Positions 25,487-34,533 of a stretch of 64,000 nt of DNA are shown here, in pieces. Source of the stretch: Chitinophaga pinensis. Its GTDB lineage: Bacteria > Bacteroidota > Bacteroidia > Chitinophagales > Chitinophagaceae. The position numbers and the translations under genes are program-made. Each line of letters begins with the position of its first letter. Position 1 is the stretch's first letter. The stretch spans positions 2,604,001 through 2,668,000 of the forward strand of contig LR632930.1 in assembly GCA_902167325.1 (NCBI GenBank). The letters are read 5' to 3'. A model generated the notes under the pieces. It was not told the DNA's origin. It saw only the letters and a list, made by a program, of their open reading frames with translations, and made no database searches.

Positions 25487-26374
25487 TTATTCTGCTCCTT
25501 TAACTTTCATTTGTACCGTGTACACTGCCGTGGAGGCGGTGAGGAAGAGGATATTCCGCTTTTTACCGCCGAAGCAGGCGTTGGCCGTCCATTTTTCCGG
25601 TACTTCTATATGCCCTATCTGCTGCCCCTGCGGGTTGTAGATGAACACACCGTTACCACACAGGTACAGGTTACCCCGCTCATCGAGTGTAATGCCATCA
25701 CCGCCTTTGGAAGTGAAGAGGATGCGGTTGGCGAGTTTACCATCTTTCTGAATTTCGTAGCGGTAGATCTTATCCCCGCCAATATCCGCCACATAGAGGT
25801 ACTTACCGTCGGGTGTACCCACAATACCATTGGGCTTCACGATATCATCCGCCACCATCTCCGCAGTTTTTGAACCTGCCGGCAGGCGGTATACTTTCAT
25901 GCCTTCGATATCGGGCTGCTGGCGCGTCCAGTAGTTGCGCTGGTAGTAAGGGTCAGTGAAATAAACATCTCCGTTGGGATGGATCCAGAGATCGTTGGGA
26001 CCATTCAGTTTCTTTCCTTCGAAATTATCCAACAGTACTGTATGTCCTCCTTTGGGAGAGAATGACCATAACTGGTTATCGGCATCCGCACATGCAAGGA
26101 TGTTCCCTTTTTTATCTACATACAATCCGTTTGCACGGCCACTCTGGTCGGTGAAAAGACTAAGCTTCCCCTTTGTGTCGTATTTCCAGATGGTATTGTT
26201 GGGCTGATCGGTGAAATAGATATTGCCTTTCCGGTCGGGCGCGGGGCCTTCCGTGAATTTGAATTGTTTGGATACAAGCACAGGCTTTGCACCATCGGCT
26301 ACAAGCAGAGGCAGGGAATCGGACTGGGCATTGGCAGACAGGGCTGCCAGTAACAAAAAGGCGGCTAGTTTCAT
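25487..26374 (-). CDS. Secreted SMP-30/gluconolactonase-like protein
   Basis: 295 residues from the ATG at 26374, which gives a clean signal peptide (ending SANAQ); the more upstream Met at 26395 would not. It is a six-bladed beta-propeller with FKFTEGPAPDRKGNIYFTDQPNNTIW, then ANGLYVDKKGNIL, NGPNDLWIHPNGDVYFTDP and NGIVGTPDGKYLYVAD. The conserved Glu, Asn and Asp metal ligands of SMP-30 lactonases are present in those motifs. Likely hydrolyses a sugar lactone in the periplasm. Convergent with the ABC gene (2-base gap) and possibly read through from the redox operon upstream. Confidence 0.88.
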   Translation of the reverse strand: MKLAAFLLLAALSANAQSDSLPLLVADGAKPVLVSKQFKFTEGPAPDRKGNIYFTDQPNNTIWKYDTKGKLSLFTDQSGRANGLYVDKKGNILACADADNQLWSFSPKGGHTVLLDNFEGKKLNGPNDLWIHPNGDVYFTDPYYQRNYWTRQQPDIEGMKVYRLPAGSKTAEMVADDIVKPNGIVGTPDGKYLYVADIGGDKIYRYEIQKDGKLANRILFTSKGGDGITLDERGNLYLCGNGVFIYNPQGQQIGHIEVPEKWTANACFGGKKRNILFLTASTAVYTVQMKVKGAE

Positions 26375-26420
26375 GTGGAATCTTATTTCCATCAAGATAG
26401 TAAAAATGCCGGAACCCTGT

Positions 26421-26720
26421 TTATGGCTCCGCCTGTTGTAATTGGCGGATCAGGGAAGCCTTGTCGATAGTACCCGCGTGCCGCCATACTTCCTTACCAT
26501 TGCGGAAAATGATGAATGTAGGTACACCGGACACGTTGTATTGCGCGGGTGTCCGTTCATTTTTGTCGATATTTATCTTCACTACTTTCGCTATGCCTTT
26601 CATATCGTGTGCCACATCCTTGATGGTGGGTTCCATGCTTTTGCAGGGACCGCACCAGTCTGCATAGAAATCAACGAGCACCAGGGGTTCTGTTGCGAGG
26701 AGGTCGTTAAATGTATTCAT
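26421..26720 (-). CDS. Thioredoxin
   Basis: 99 residues, full-length thioredoxin fold: VLVDFYADWCGPCKSM with the CGPC active site, cis-Pro in VSGVPTFIIF. No signal peptide, so cytoplasmic. Third gene of a redox operon, 17 bases after the DsbA-like gene. It probably recycles the peroxiredoxin. Confidence 0.92.
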   Translation of the reverse strand: MNTFNDLLATEPLVLVDFYADWCGPCKSMEPTIKDVAHDMKGIAKVVKINIDKNERTPAQYNVSGVPTFIIFRNGKEVWRHAGTIDKASLIRQLQQAEP

Positions 26721-26737
26721 AACTTGTTTTGGTGCAT

Positions 26738-27253
26738 TTAAAAAGTGAGGGAAGCCATGAGCGATTCTTCGTCATAGCTGCCGTTGTATTTATGTCCGTT
26801 GATAAAAAAGGACGGTGTTCCGTTCACACCGCTTTTAACACCGCTGACGAAATCTTCATCAACTTTTTCTTCCAGCGCAGGGTCCTGGATATCTTTCCTG
26901 AATTGTTCCAGATCAAGCCCCAGTTGTTTCGCGAAAGCGAAGAGGGCTTCGGGTGAGAGGAGGTCCTGGTTCTGGAAGATGGCGTGATGCATTTCCCAGA
27001 ATTTACCCTGGCGTGCTGCGGCTTCTGCTGCTATGGCGCAGGATTTAGCCATGGGGTGCGCTTCCGAAAGGGGGAAATGCCGGAAGATGAAGCGGAGGGC
27101 CGGTCCCATTTGCTCAATAATACTTTCCACTGCAGGAAATGCACGTCCGCAATGCGGGCATTGAAAATCGCCGTATTCCACGAGCGTTACAGACGCTCCT
27201 TCCTTTCCCCGCGCATGATCCTGCGGGCCTGGCGGCGGTGTGAGTTTAGCCAT
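26738..27253 (-). CDS. DsbA-like thioredoxin-fold protein, cytoplasmic
   Basis: 171 residues. CPHC active site in YGDFQCPHCG, an inserted helical domain, cis-Pro in GTPSFFINGHKY. It belongs to the Thioredoxin_4/DsbA group, but no signal peptide precedes the fold, unlike periplasmic DsbA. The start at 27253 leaves only a 12-residue polar leader. Lies 8 bases after the peroxiredoxin gene. Perhaps a disulfide or peroxide reductase partner in the cytosol (inference). Confidence 0.88.
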   Translation of the reverse strand: MAKLTPPPGPQDHARGKEGASVTLVEYGDFQCPHCGRAFPAVESIIEQMGPALRFIFRHFPLSEAHPMAKSCAIAAEAAARQGKFWEMHHAIFQNQDLLSPEALFAFAKQLGLDLEQFRKDIQDPALEEKVDEDFVSGVKSGVNGTPSFFINGHKYNGSYDEESLMASLTF

Positions 27254-27261
27254 ATACCGTT

Positions 27262-27726
27262 TTATTTTTTAGCCTGAATCTTTTCCAAAGCATGGAGAAT
27301 ACCATCTGCCCCTGGATTAACAGCAGGAGGCGATAAAAAGTTCCAGCGGATGATGCCGCTCCCGTCTATTACATACAACGCGCGCTCACATTGCCCTTCC
27401 TTATCATCATAGGCACCGTACTGTTTAGCCATGGCGCCTTTTGGTTCAAAGTCGGCCAGCAGCGGGAAGTGCAGATTACGCGATTGCATATATGCCTGAT
27501 GGCACCACTTACTGTCTACCGATACGCCCAGCAATGCCGCGTTTTGCTTACGGAACAACTGCAGCATTTCATTGTAGAGCGACATCTGGTCTCCACAAAC
27601 CGGACTCCAGTCTGCAGGGTAAAACGCCAGTATCAGGTTCCGGCCCTGAAAGTCTTGCAGCGAATGCTGCTGGCCGGGTGTGGAGTAAAGAGTGAAATCC
27701 GGTGCAGGGGTGCCGATCGTTAACAT
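27262..27726 (-). CDS. Peroxiredoxin (AhpC/TSA family)
   Basis: 154 residues. FYPADWSPVCGDQ contains the peroxidatic Cys with Ser in place of the usual Thr (PxxxSxxC). Further Cys occur in KWCHQ and GQCER, either of which could resolve. Similar to AhpE/BCP-type enzymes that reduce hydroperoxides using thioredoxin. First gene of the three-gene redox operon. No signal peptide. Confidence 0.9.
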   Translation of the reverse strand: MLTIGTPAPDFTLYSTPGQQHSLQDFQGRNLILAFYPADWSPVCGDQMSLYNEMLQLFRKQNAALLGVSVDSKWCHQAYMQSRNLHFPLLADFEPKGAMAKQYGAYDDKEGQCERALYVIDGSGIIRWNFLSPPAVNPGADGILHALEKIQAKK

Positions 27727-27802
27727 GCCGCATGATTTTATGACAGGAAATCAGGTTTTACAATATCAGTAAATGTACGATCAAAAAACATACCGCTGGC
27801 CG

Positions 27803-29692
27803 TTACCAACCAATCCCGTAATCTTCCCCATGATTGCTGCTGCCGCCCCAGATAGACTGGTGCAGGCGGTCGAAGAAGATAGCGTTGATGGGACCACTGG
27901 TGCGGGCGGCAAAGCTCAATGTATAGCCCATGCCTTCCAGCGCAAGGCGCGTACTGTCCGGCGTATTGGATGCTATTAAGATGCTTCCGGAACGGGGCAC
28001 CCTGTCTTTCACCGAAGTGCCGCCCAGCGACAGCCACAGTTGGTTACTGTTGATATTGGCAGCTTCCGTAGCCTGTTGCACCGTCATCCCGAATTCCACC
28101 ACATTGAGGAAAAACTGCAGCAGGTTCTGATCCTGCGTATCGCCACCCTGTACCGCAAAGGAGAGGAAGGGTTTGCCATCTTTCAGTGCCATGGAAGGTG
28201 TAAGGGTAACACGGGGCCGCTTACCCGGGGCAATCACATTGAAAGGGTTCATTACTGAATCGAGTACGAAGCTCTGTGCACGCTGGCTCAGGCCCACACC
28301 GGTACGCCCTGCTATACATGCCGGGAGCCATCCGCCACTGGGTGTGATGGACACTACCCATCCTTCCGCATCTGCCGCCTCCACACTGGTGGTGCCGCGC
28401 CAGAGGCGGTCGTGGTACGCACTGTCGGCCCGCTGCATGGCAATAGCATCATGCTTTGGTACGAAATGGCCGGGCTGCTGCTGCTTTGTGGTATCGGAAA
28501 GGGAGGCACGCACATCAAGAAAGCGCTTAAAGGGGTTGCGTTCATTTTGAAAAGGGTAGGGGTCGCCGGGCATTACCTCCGGGGCATTACGCAGGGGGTC
28601 AATGGTGGCGGCACGCTGGCGGGCGTAGGCTTTGCTGAGCAGTCCGTGTATGGGAGGCTTCAGCGATCCATACGGGTCGCCGTAATAGAAGTCACGATCT
28701 GCAAAGCTGAGGTTCATAGCCTGGTAGAGCGTATGGATGTATTGCGGGGAATTATACCCCATGGCTTTGAGATCGAAGTTTTCGAGGATATTGAGGGCCT
28801 GCAGCATCATGGGGCCCTGCGTCCATTCGCGGAGTTTATATACGTCGATGCCTTTGTATTGCACATGTGCCGGCTCTTCCACAAAGGGCTTCCAGCGGGC
28901 GAGGTCTTCCATGGTGATAAGGCCTCCCTGTTCGCGTGTGCCACGTACCAGTTCCTGCGCAATGTCTCCTTTGTAGAAGCGGTCGTATGCGGCCATAATA
29001 GCTGCCTTGCGCGATTTGCCTGCACGGAGGGCTGCCTGTTCGGCATCCACCATCTTTTGCAGGGTGGCCAGCAGATCGCGCTGTACAAAAATCTCTCCTC
29101 CTTCCGGCGCTTCCCTTGCCGCGCCGGGATGGGTGAGGAACACGGCTTTGCTGTAAGGCCATTGTTTGATCCATGACTTGCCGCGCTCAATGCTGTTGGC
29201 AGTTTGTGCATCTATGGGATAGCCGGCCGCCATTTCCATGGCGGGCTGCAGCACTTCTTTAAGGCTTTTGGTGCCGTACTCACTCAGCATGTAGCAGATG
29301 CCGCCGGGTGTGCCGGGGGTAACGGCTGCTAGCGGACCGTACTCCGGCGGGAAGGCGTACCCTTTTCCTTTATAGAAAGCCGCGGTGGCCCCGGTGGGTG
29401 CTACGCCTAATGCATTCAGGGCAATCACCTTCCCGGTTTTGGGATGGTAAATGAGTGCCTGTGTTTCCCCGCCCCAGCTGAGCACGTCCCACATGGTACA
29501 GGTAGCGGCGAGCATGGCGCAGGCAGCATCTACCGCGTTACCGCCTTTCTGGAAGATGGCGGCGCCGGCAGTGGCGGCAAGGGGCTTGCCGGTAATGGCC
29601 ATCCAGTGGCGGCCGTGGAGGGGTGGCTTCTGGGTTTGCTGTGCATTGGCCGTGGAGGCAATCAGCAAAAGCAGGATGAGGAAACGTTGCAT
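27803..29692 (-). CDS. Gamma-glutamyltranspeptidase-like protein
   Basis: 629 residues from the ATG at 29692, which yields a signal peptide ending TANAQ. The large-subunit part has KGGNAVDAACAM and PGTPGG. The small subunit would begin at a Thr in RGTTSVEAADAEGWVVS (about residue 434), where the family has DTTHFSVVD. The His-Tyr/Phe pair after the two Thr is missing. Later PSMALKDGKP and QGGDTQ are typical. The enzyme class cleaves glutathione or gamma-glutamyl amides in the periplasm after self-processing. The variant nucleophile context may mean an altered acyl donor, or a cephalosporin-acylase-like role. Single gene. Confidence 0.85.
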   Translation of the reverse strand: MQRFLILLLLIASTANAQQTQKPPLHGRHWMAITGKPLAATAGAAIFQKGGNAVDAACAMLAATCTMWDVLSWGGETQALIYHPKTGKVIALNALGVAPTGATAAFYKGKGYAFPPEYGPLAAVTPGTPGGICYMLSEYGTKSLKEVLQPAMEMAAGYPIDAQTANSIERGKSWIKQWPYSKAVFLTHPGAAREAPEGGEIFVQRDLLATLQKMVDAEQAALRAGKSRKAAIMAAYDRFYKGDIAQELVRGTREQGGLITMEDLARWKPFVEEPAHVQYKGIDVYKLREWTQGPMMLQALNILENFDLKAMGYNSPQYIHTLYQAMNLSFADRDFYYGDPYGSLKPPIHGLLSKAYARQRAATIDPLRNAPEVMPGDPYPFQNERNPFKRFLDVRASLSDTTKQQQPGHFVPKHDAIAMQRADSAYHDRLWRGTTSVEAADAEGWVVSITPSGGWLPACIAGRTGVGLSQRAQSFVLDSVMNPFNVIAPGKRPRVTLTPSMALKDGKPFLSFAVQGGDTQDQNLLQFFLNVVEFGMTVQQATEAANINSNQLWLSLGGTSVKDRVPRSGSILIASNTPDSTRLALEGMGYTLSFAARTSGPINAIFFDRLHQSIWGGSSNHGEDYGIGW

Positions 29693-29773
29693 AGTAGCTA
29701 ATTTAATCAATGCGGATGGAAATTAACGAACGGCATTCGTCATTTCCCCCGTTATATTATATCTTTTGTGCAT

Positions 29774-29781
29774 TAATTTCG
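29774..29781 (+). promoter_or_regulatory. Possible -7 box before MoxR-vWA system B
   Basis: TAATTTCG, one base off TAnnTTTG, seven bases before the ATG. An alternative, ATCTTTTG, lies just upstream at 29761-29768. No clear -33 element. Confidence 0.3.
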
Positions 29782-29788
29782 CGAACCC

Positions 29789-30409
29789 ATGCAACTAACC
29801 GGCTTCATACAATCCCTTATTACCGATGGTACCGTAACCGTTGCCGGTGATGTGCGGATGCCCGGAGATGAAGACAGCTCCCGTGTTTCCAGCCTCCTCG
29901 GTGCCGCCCACGGAATCGATTCCGGCCACCTGGCCGGTGAGGCTCCCGCGTTCGACGGTAAAGCCGCACATTGGGCTGCAGCAATCCTCTACCGTGCCAT
30001 ACAGTGCCACTTCCTCCGTTACCTGACGGATGAAAAAGTGATCTCCCTGCTGCCGGATTACGATGGTGAAGTAACCCCCGAAGCTATTTATAGTGCAGAC
30101 CTCATGCTGCGCCACCTGCCCGCCTTCTTTCACCTCGTGCGCCATACCACACCGGGCGATGTGCTGCTGCACCGGCTCAAATCCATCGCTGCCGCCTGGC
30201 CGCTTTCTTCCGTAGGTATCAACACGGATGAAGCGGTAAATCCGGCCGCAGTGATGCAACACCCTTCGCTGCGCATGTTGTACATCGACCGTATCATTGC
30301 AACAAAGGATACCACACGCTGCCAGCACCCCGATATATTGCGGGCCGTACAGGAAGTGATCGGCGATCACGAAAGCGTGTACTGGCCCGGATTTTCCCTT
30401 CAATCTTAA
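29789..30409 (+). CDS. bpX-type component, first gene of MoxR-vWA system B
   Basis: 206 residues, helical and soluble, with LYRAIQCHFLRYLTDEKV, HLPAFFHLVRHTTPGDVLLHRLKSIAAAWPLSSVG and the C-terminal MLYIDRIIATKD. It fits the small helical first component (bpX4-like as far as I recall) of MoxR-vWA-beta-propeller ternary systems. The number is not certain, but the operon order is decisive. No catalytic motif is seen. Role inferred as an adaptor. The next gene follows after 14 bases. Confidence 0.72.
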   Translation: MQLTGFIQSLITDGTVTVAGDVRMPGDEDSSRVSSLLGAAHGIDSGHLAGEAPAFDGKAAHWAAAILYRAIQCHFLRYLTDEKVISLLPDYDGEVTPEAIYSADLMLRHLPAFFHLVRHTTPGDVLLHRLKSIAAAWPLSSVGINTDEAVNPAAVMQHPSLRMLYIDRIIATKDTTRCQHPDILRAVQEVIGDHESVYWPGFSLQS

Positions 30410-30423
30410 AAACTGATTCCTTC

Positions 30424-31554
30424 ATGGATAAAATCGCCTCCCTGAATGCTGTACTGCAGCATCTCAAGCAAAAGTTCGTCGGTAAAGACGATGTGATCGA
30501 CCTGATGGGCATCTGCCTCGCGGGGCGAGAAAACCTCTTCCTGCTGGGTCCTCCCGGTACGGCAAAAAGTGCCCTCGTCCGCGAGCTGGCACGCCTGTTA
30601 CATGGCCCTACTTTTGAGTACCTGCTCACCAGGTTCACGGAACCGAACGAGTTGTTCGGTCCTTTCGATATCCGTAAACTCCGTGATGGAGACCTTGTGA
30701 CCAATACCGAAGGCATGCTGCCCGAGGCATCGCTCATCTTCCTCGATGAATTGCTCAATGCCAACAGTGCCATCCTCAACAGTTTGCTGATGGTGCTGAA
30801 CGAAAGGGTGTTCCGCCGCGGGCGGGAAACCCGGGCATTACCCGCGCTTATGATCGTGGGTGCCAGTAACCATCTGCCGGAAGATGCCGCCCTGCAGGCT
30901 TTGTTCGACCGCTTCCTCCTTCGCGTGCATTGCGGTAACGTAGACGAAGCACGGCTGAACGAAGTGCTGGAAGCCGGCTGGCATCTCGAAAGGAAAGACG
31001 ATACGGAAGTACCCGGCATCAGTGCGGAAGATGTATTGGCTATTCAGCAGATGCTGCCCAAAGTGGATCTGTCTCCCGTGCGGGAGGCATACATCCGCCT
31101 CATTGTTCAGCTGCGGAATGCAGGCCTGCCGCTGAGCGACCGGCGGGCGGTGAAGCTGCAGCGGCTCGTAGCGGCCAGTGCATTGCTATGCCACCGTACC
31201 ACTGCCCAGGTGTCTGACCTGTGGGTATTGCGTTACGTATGGGATACGGATGAACAGCGCGAGATTCTGGCGGGTATTGTAGATAACCTCATTGGTAAAG
31301 AAGCGCTGCCGGCGGATGCGCATCCCCGCGCCATGTCTGCCGGGGTACCTGATGCGGATGCATTGTATACGGAAGTAATGCGCATGAGTGACCAGTGGGC
31401 CGATCCCGAAACCAATGGTGCCGAGCGCGCCGTGATCCGTGACAGGCTCCGTTTACTGAACGGGCGTTGTGAATGGATCCGTAATCCTGAACAGCAGGCG
31501 TTCGTTCGCCAGCCTATAGAAGCCCTGTGGCAAAAAATACTGCAAACGGCATGA
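30424..31554 (+). CDS. MoxR-type AAA+ ATPase of system B
   Basis: 376 residues. Walker A GPPGTAKS (42-49), canonical Walker B LIFLDE, sensor 1 in VGASNHLP, Arg finger around LFDRFLLRV. RavA-like in its FTEPNELFGPFDI and LLNANSAILNSLL segments. The C-terminal third is a helical lid. Unlike the system A ATPase, the Walker B Asp is intact, and the two proteins are only distantly related. Overlaps the next gene by four bases (ATGA). Expected to form a hexamer that works on the vWA/propeller partners. Confidence 0.93.
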   Translation: MDKIASLNAVLQHLKQKFVGKDDVIDLMGICLAGRENLFLLGPPGTAKSALVRELARLLHGPTFEYLLTRFTEPNELFGPFDIRKLRDGDLVTNTEGMLPEASLIFLDELLNANSAILNSLLMVLNERVFRRGRETRALPALMIVGASNHLPEDAALQALFDRFLLRVHCGNVDEARLNEVLEAGWHLERKDDTEVPGISAEDVLAIQQMLPKVDLSPVREAYIRLIVQLRNAGLPLSDRRAVKLQRLVAASALLCHRTTAQVSDLWVLRYVWDTDEQREILAGIVDNLIGKEALPADAHPRAMSAGVPDADALYTEVMRMSDQWADPETNGAERAVIRDRLRLLNGRCEWIRNPEQQAFVRQPIEALWQKILQTA

Positions 31555-32249
31555 CGCATATTGTTTTGAAAATTCGTCCCGGTGATGAGAACGGGCTGGC
31601 TCCTTTCCGGGATTACCCGGGACTGGAAGCGGCTGCGTTTGAAAGCAGCTTCTGGGTGAAAGCGCCGGAGGGATTCCCCTGGCGCCGCGTGCCCTGCGAA
31701 GCGGTGTGGAAGATGGATGAAGCGGGCAGGTTATTCCCGATCGGGAAACAGGTGCCGGAAACACGTATCCCGGATATCGCCTGGCGCCCTGCAGTGGAAG
31801 CGCTGCCGGTGAAGCTGCCGGTATCGGGTATGCCTGCGAAGAAAGTACAGTCTGTGGTATTACGGCCGGAGCGTAGCAGTGACGGGCCTGCTCCCTCATT
31901 TATGCGGCTGCCATGGAATACCTGGCGCGATTATGCGCTGGAAGCACCTGCTACCAGGCTGCGGCACTGGTACTTCCTGCGTACCCCGTTTGAAGAAGCT
32001 TTTGTAATGGGAACGCCTGTGCCGCCGCTTCCCGGGCATGCTTACGTGCTGCAGGGAGATAGGTTCCTGGTGCCGGAAGGATGGCTGTTCCGCTCGGCAT
32101 TTGAACTGGCCATGCTGCAAAAGCAGCTGGAAGAAGGAGGGGTATATCTGTTCGGGCAGGATGGTATGTGTGAAAGCATCCCTGCCGAAATATTTGTACC
32201 GGCTTCACGTGCTGCCGTAAGAGCAGCCGATAAAATAATAGTGATATGA
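31551..32249 (+). CDS. bpX-type component, third gene of system B
   Basis: 232 residues from the ATG at 31551, overlapping the MoxR stop. The frame is open further up to 31527 but that would lie in the ATPase. Beta-rich and Pro/Trp-rich: FRDYPGLEAAAFESSFWVKAPEG, then WYFLRTPFEEAFVMGTP and YVLQGDRFLVPEGW. Resembles the bpX2-like component of MoxR-vWA-propeller systems, by operon position. No signal peptide or known catalytic site. Confidence 0.7.
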   Translation: MTHIVLKIRPGDENGLAPFRDYPGLEAAAFESSFWVKAPEGFPWRRVPCEAVWKMDEAGRLFPIGKQVPETRIPDIAWRPAVEALPVKLPVSGMPAKKVQSVVLRPERSSDGPAPSFMRLPWNTWRDYALEAPATRLRHWYFLRTPFEEAFVMGTPVPPLPGHAYVLQGDRFLVPEGWLFRSAFELAMLQKQLEEGGVYLFGQDGMCESIPAEIFVPASRAAVRAADKIIVI

Positions 32250-34531
32250 ACAATGTGATGGAAACGGCTAAGTACTATTTCCAGTCGTGGGAAGGCAACT
32301 TCTGGTGCTGGGCGGATAACGGTGCCGTTGCAGAAACATCGGATGGTAAAACCATTGTTTACCGGATTGATCTGATCAGGGTGCTGGATGAACTGGTGAT
32401 GGGCCGTGTGCCTGCATTGGATGCAGTAATGCTGGTGTTGATTGCCTGCAGAAGTGAGTTGGAATATACCCGGTATCAGGTCAGGGAAGTATTCGCAGCG
32501 TTGTTGGAAACAGATTCCGCGGATGTCCCGGATGAAGTGGGGCAGTTACTGGAAAACATCAGGAAGCTCCCACTGAAATATCGCACCGGAACCGGAAGGG
32601 CATTGCTTCTAAATGCATTGATACTGGAGCATACCCAGGCTGCACCGCTTGGATTAAGTCAACAGATGCTGGAGCTTTTCAAAACGGGCCGGCTGTCAGG
32701 CATCCTGATGGGGAATGTAAACATTGAAAGGATCAGGGAATGTAAAGAATTCCTGACCAAAGCATTTTTAGCATACCCGGATTATGCATCGCTCCTGCGC
32801 AAGCTTGAAACGGGGCAGTCAGGTGTTCCTGAACCACTGCCTGTCGAATTCCCTGATATATTATCGGAGCTGGATGCAGATGGTAAAACTGCGGGCATCT
32901 CCCGGCTGGCGAGGTTACTGAAAGCGGTGATGCACTTCCCGCCGGATACGGAGGAAGGTGTGAATGATCCTTTTGGTGGTGTGTCTGACATCGGGAACCG
33001 TGGAGACCTGCACCGCTTACTCCTGAGCGAGCTGGCGCAGGATGATGATATGCTACTCGCACGCCTGGCGAATAACGAAACATTGTTCTACCGGAAAGAA
33101 GATACGCCTTCACCTCCCGATCTGAAGAAGTTCGTGTGCATCGATGTTACCATCCGCATGTGGGGTGCCAACAGGCTATTCGCAATTGCCGCCGCACTTG
33201 CATATACTCTGCACGATGATGCAGAAGTATGGATGATGACGGGCGATGAAAAGCTGCCGGCCGACCTGTATACCGGTACCGGGGTGATGGAAGCCATGAC
33301 GCACCTCTCCGGCGGACAGGATTGTGGTAGTGCCATGTTAGTTGCTGATAAAGCGCTGAAGGGAGGGGAGTGCCTGTTTGTTTCCAGTGAAGAGAATTTC
33401 CATTCACCCGATTTTCAGGCGGCATGGGTAAAGATGAAGAACCCGCCGTCTATGCTGGCGCTCATCGGGGAAGGAGGTGTTATCAATGTATACCGTACAA
33501 TCCGTCACCACCGGAAACTATTGTCAACCGCAACATATGATGTACAGGATTTGCTGGCGCACAAACCAGGCATAAGGCAACATAGTACAAATAGTACTGA
33601 CTTACCCGCCATCTTTCATCAGCCTGAAATGCCGTTGTATTTTCCCTGGATCAACCGGGGGGCTGATAAGGATACGGATTGCAGGTTACAGGATGGGGAT
33701 ATGGTTCGTGTTACTTTTGATAGCCGGTTGATGTTTTCCAGTATAGGTGATCAGTCGGCAGTGGAGATTCTTCCGTATGTTGAAACCGGCAAGTACTACT
33801 TTGGTTTCAATAAACGGGACAAACTTTTGTCTGTACTTATCGCTGTAAGGAATCGAACATATGTGCGCTACATAGTAGATATGAGTACGCGGAAGTTGGT
33901 TGAATATACCGAATTGAAACAACCGGTTACTGATGCTGATAAGGTGACTTTTAAGAAAGGTATGTTCTGCTTTGAGGGTAGTCACTCCTCTGCAATAGCT
34001 GCATTTGGGTCGAATGGCAGTGCTAACGAAAGTGATTACCTGGTGCCGTTTATCGTACCAAAAACAGGACTTGTGCGAATCAATTACTCCGTTTATTCTA
34101 ATCCGGATATATTGTATGTGACGACAAGCGGTAAGCTGGGCATCGGAAAAATGTTCATGCAACTATTGCCAGATAATGGTGGATTCCGTTTAACGCAGGG
34201 TAAGGAAGAGAAGGTGACAGCAGCGCAAAAGGCAGAAAAGAAAATCTATTTCAACAATAATCACAAGGTTTGGTTATGGAAATATTTGTGGGATAACGGG
34301 AGTATCACCTGGATGGATTCCAGAGGATTTATGCACTTCCGAAGTGTGGACCATTCCATTCCTGAAATTACGATCGTAACAATTACAGGGAAGGTCACCG
34401 CCGCATGGGTATCAAACGGTTTTGTTTTTGGGAACAGTAATTTCCACCAACTTAAGAAAAATGAAACAGTAGGAACGGTGGAAGAGTTCTGGGAGAAATA
34501 CTGGCAGCCCCTCATTAAATCATTACACTAA
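32246..34531 (+). CDS. vWA / beta-propeller protein of system B
   Basis: 761 residues. Residues 1-290 are helical. Residues about 293-430 look like a vWA domain (KKFVCIDVTIRMWGANRLFAIAAALA), with the MIDAS reading D300-x-T302-x-R304 rather than DxSxS. Metal binding is therefore probably weak or absent. An RMWG motif follows and seems to be a signature of this vWA subclass. Residues about 490-755 are short beta strands consistent with a beta-propeller, e.g. GDMVRVTFDSRLMF and WLWKYLWDNGSITWMDSRGF. The 3' third of the gene is AT-richer than the rest. Overlaps its neighbour upstream and ends 2 bases before the next gene. Confidence 0.8.
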   Translation: MNNVMETAKYYFQSWEGNFWCWADNGAVAETSDGKTIVYRIDLIRVLDELVMGRVPALDAVMLVLIACRSELEYTRYQVREVFAALLETDSADVPDEVGQLLENIRKLPLKYRTGTGRALLLNALILEHTQAAPLGLSQQMLELFKTGRLSGILMGNVNIERIRECKEFLTKAFLAYPDYASLLRKLETGQSGVPEPLPVEFPDILSELDADGKTAGISRLARLLKAVMHFPPDTEEGVNDPFGGVSDIGNRGDLHRLLLSELAQDDDMLLARLANNETLFYRKEDTPSPPDLKKFVCIDVTIRMWGANRLFAIAAALAYTLHDDAEVWMMTGDEKLPADLYTGTGVMEAMTHLSGGQDCGSAMLVADKALKGGECLFVSSEENFHSPDFQAAWVKMKNPPSMLALIGEGGVINVYRTIRHHRKLLSTATYDVQDLLAHKPGIRQHSTNSTDLPAIFHQPEMPLYFPWINRGADKDTDCRLQDGDMVRVTFDSRLMFSSIGDQSAVEILPYVETGKYYFGFNKRDKLLSVLIAVRNRTYVRYIVDMSTRKLVEYTELKQPVTDADKVTFKKGMFCFEGSHSSAIAAFGSNGSANESDYLVPFIVPKTGLVRINYSVYSNPDILYVTTSGKLGIGKMFMQLLPDNGGFRLTQGKEEKVTAAQKAEKKIYFNNNHKVWLWKYLWDNGSITWMDSRGFMHFRSVDHSIPEITIVTITGKVTAAWVSNGFVFGNSNFHQLKKNETVGTVEEFWEKYWQPLIKSLH

Positions 34532-34533
34532 CA

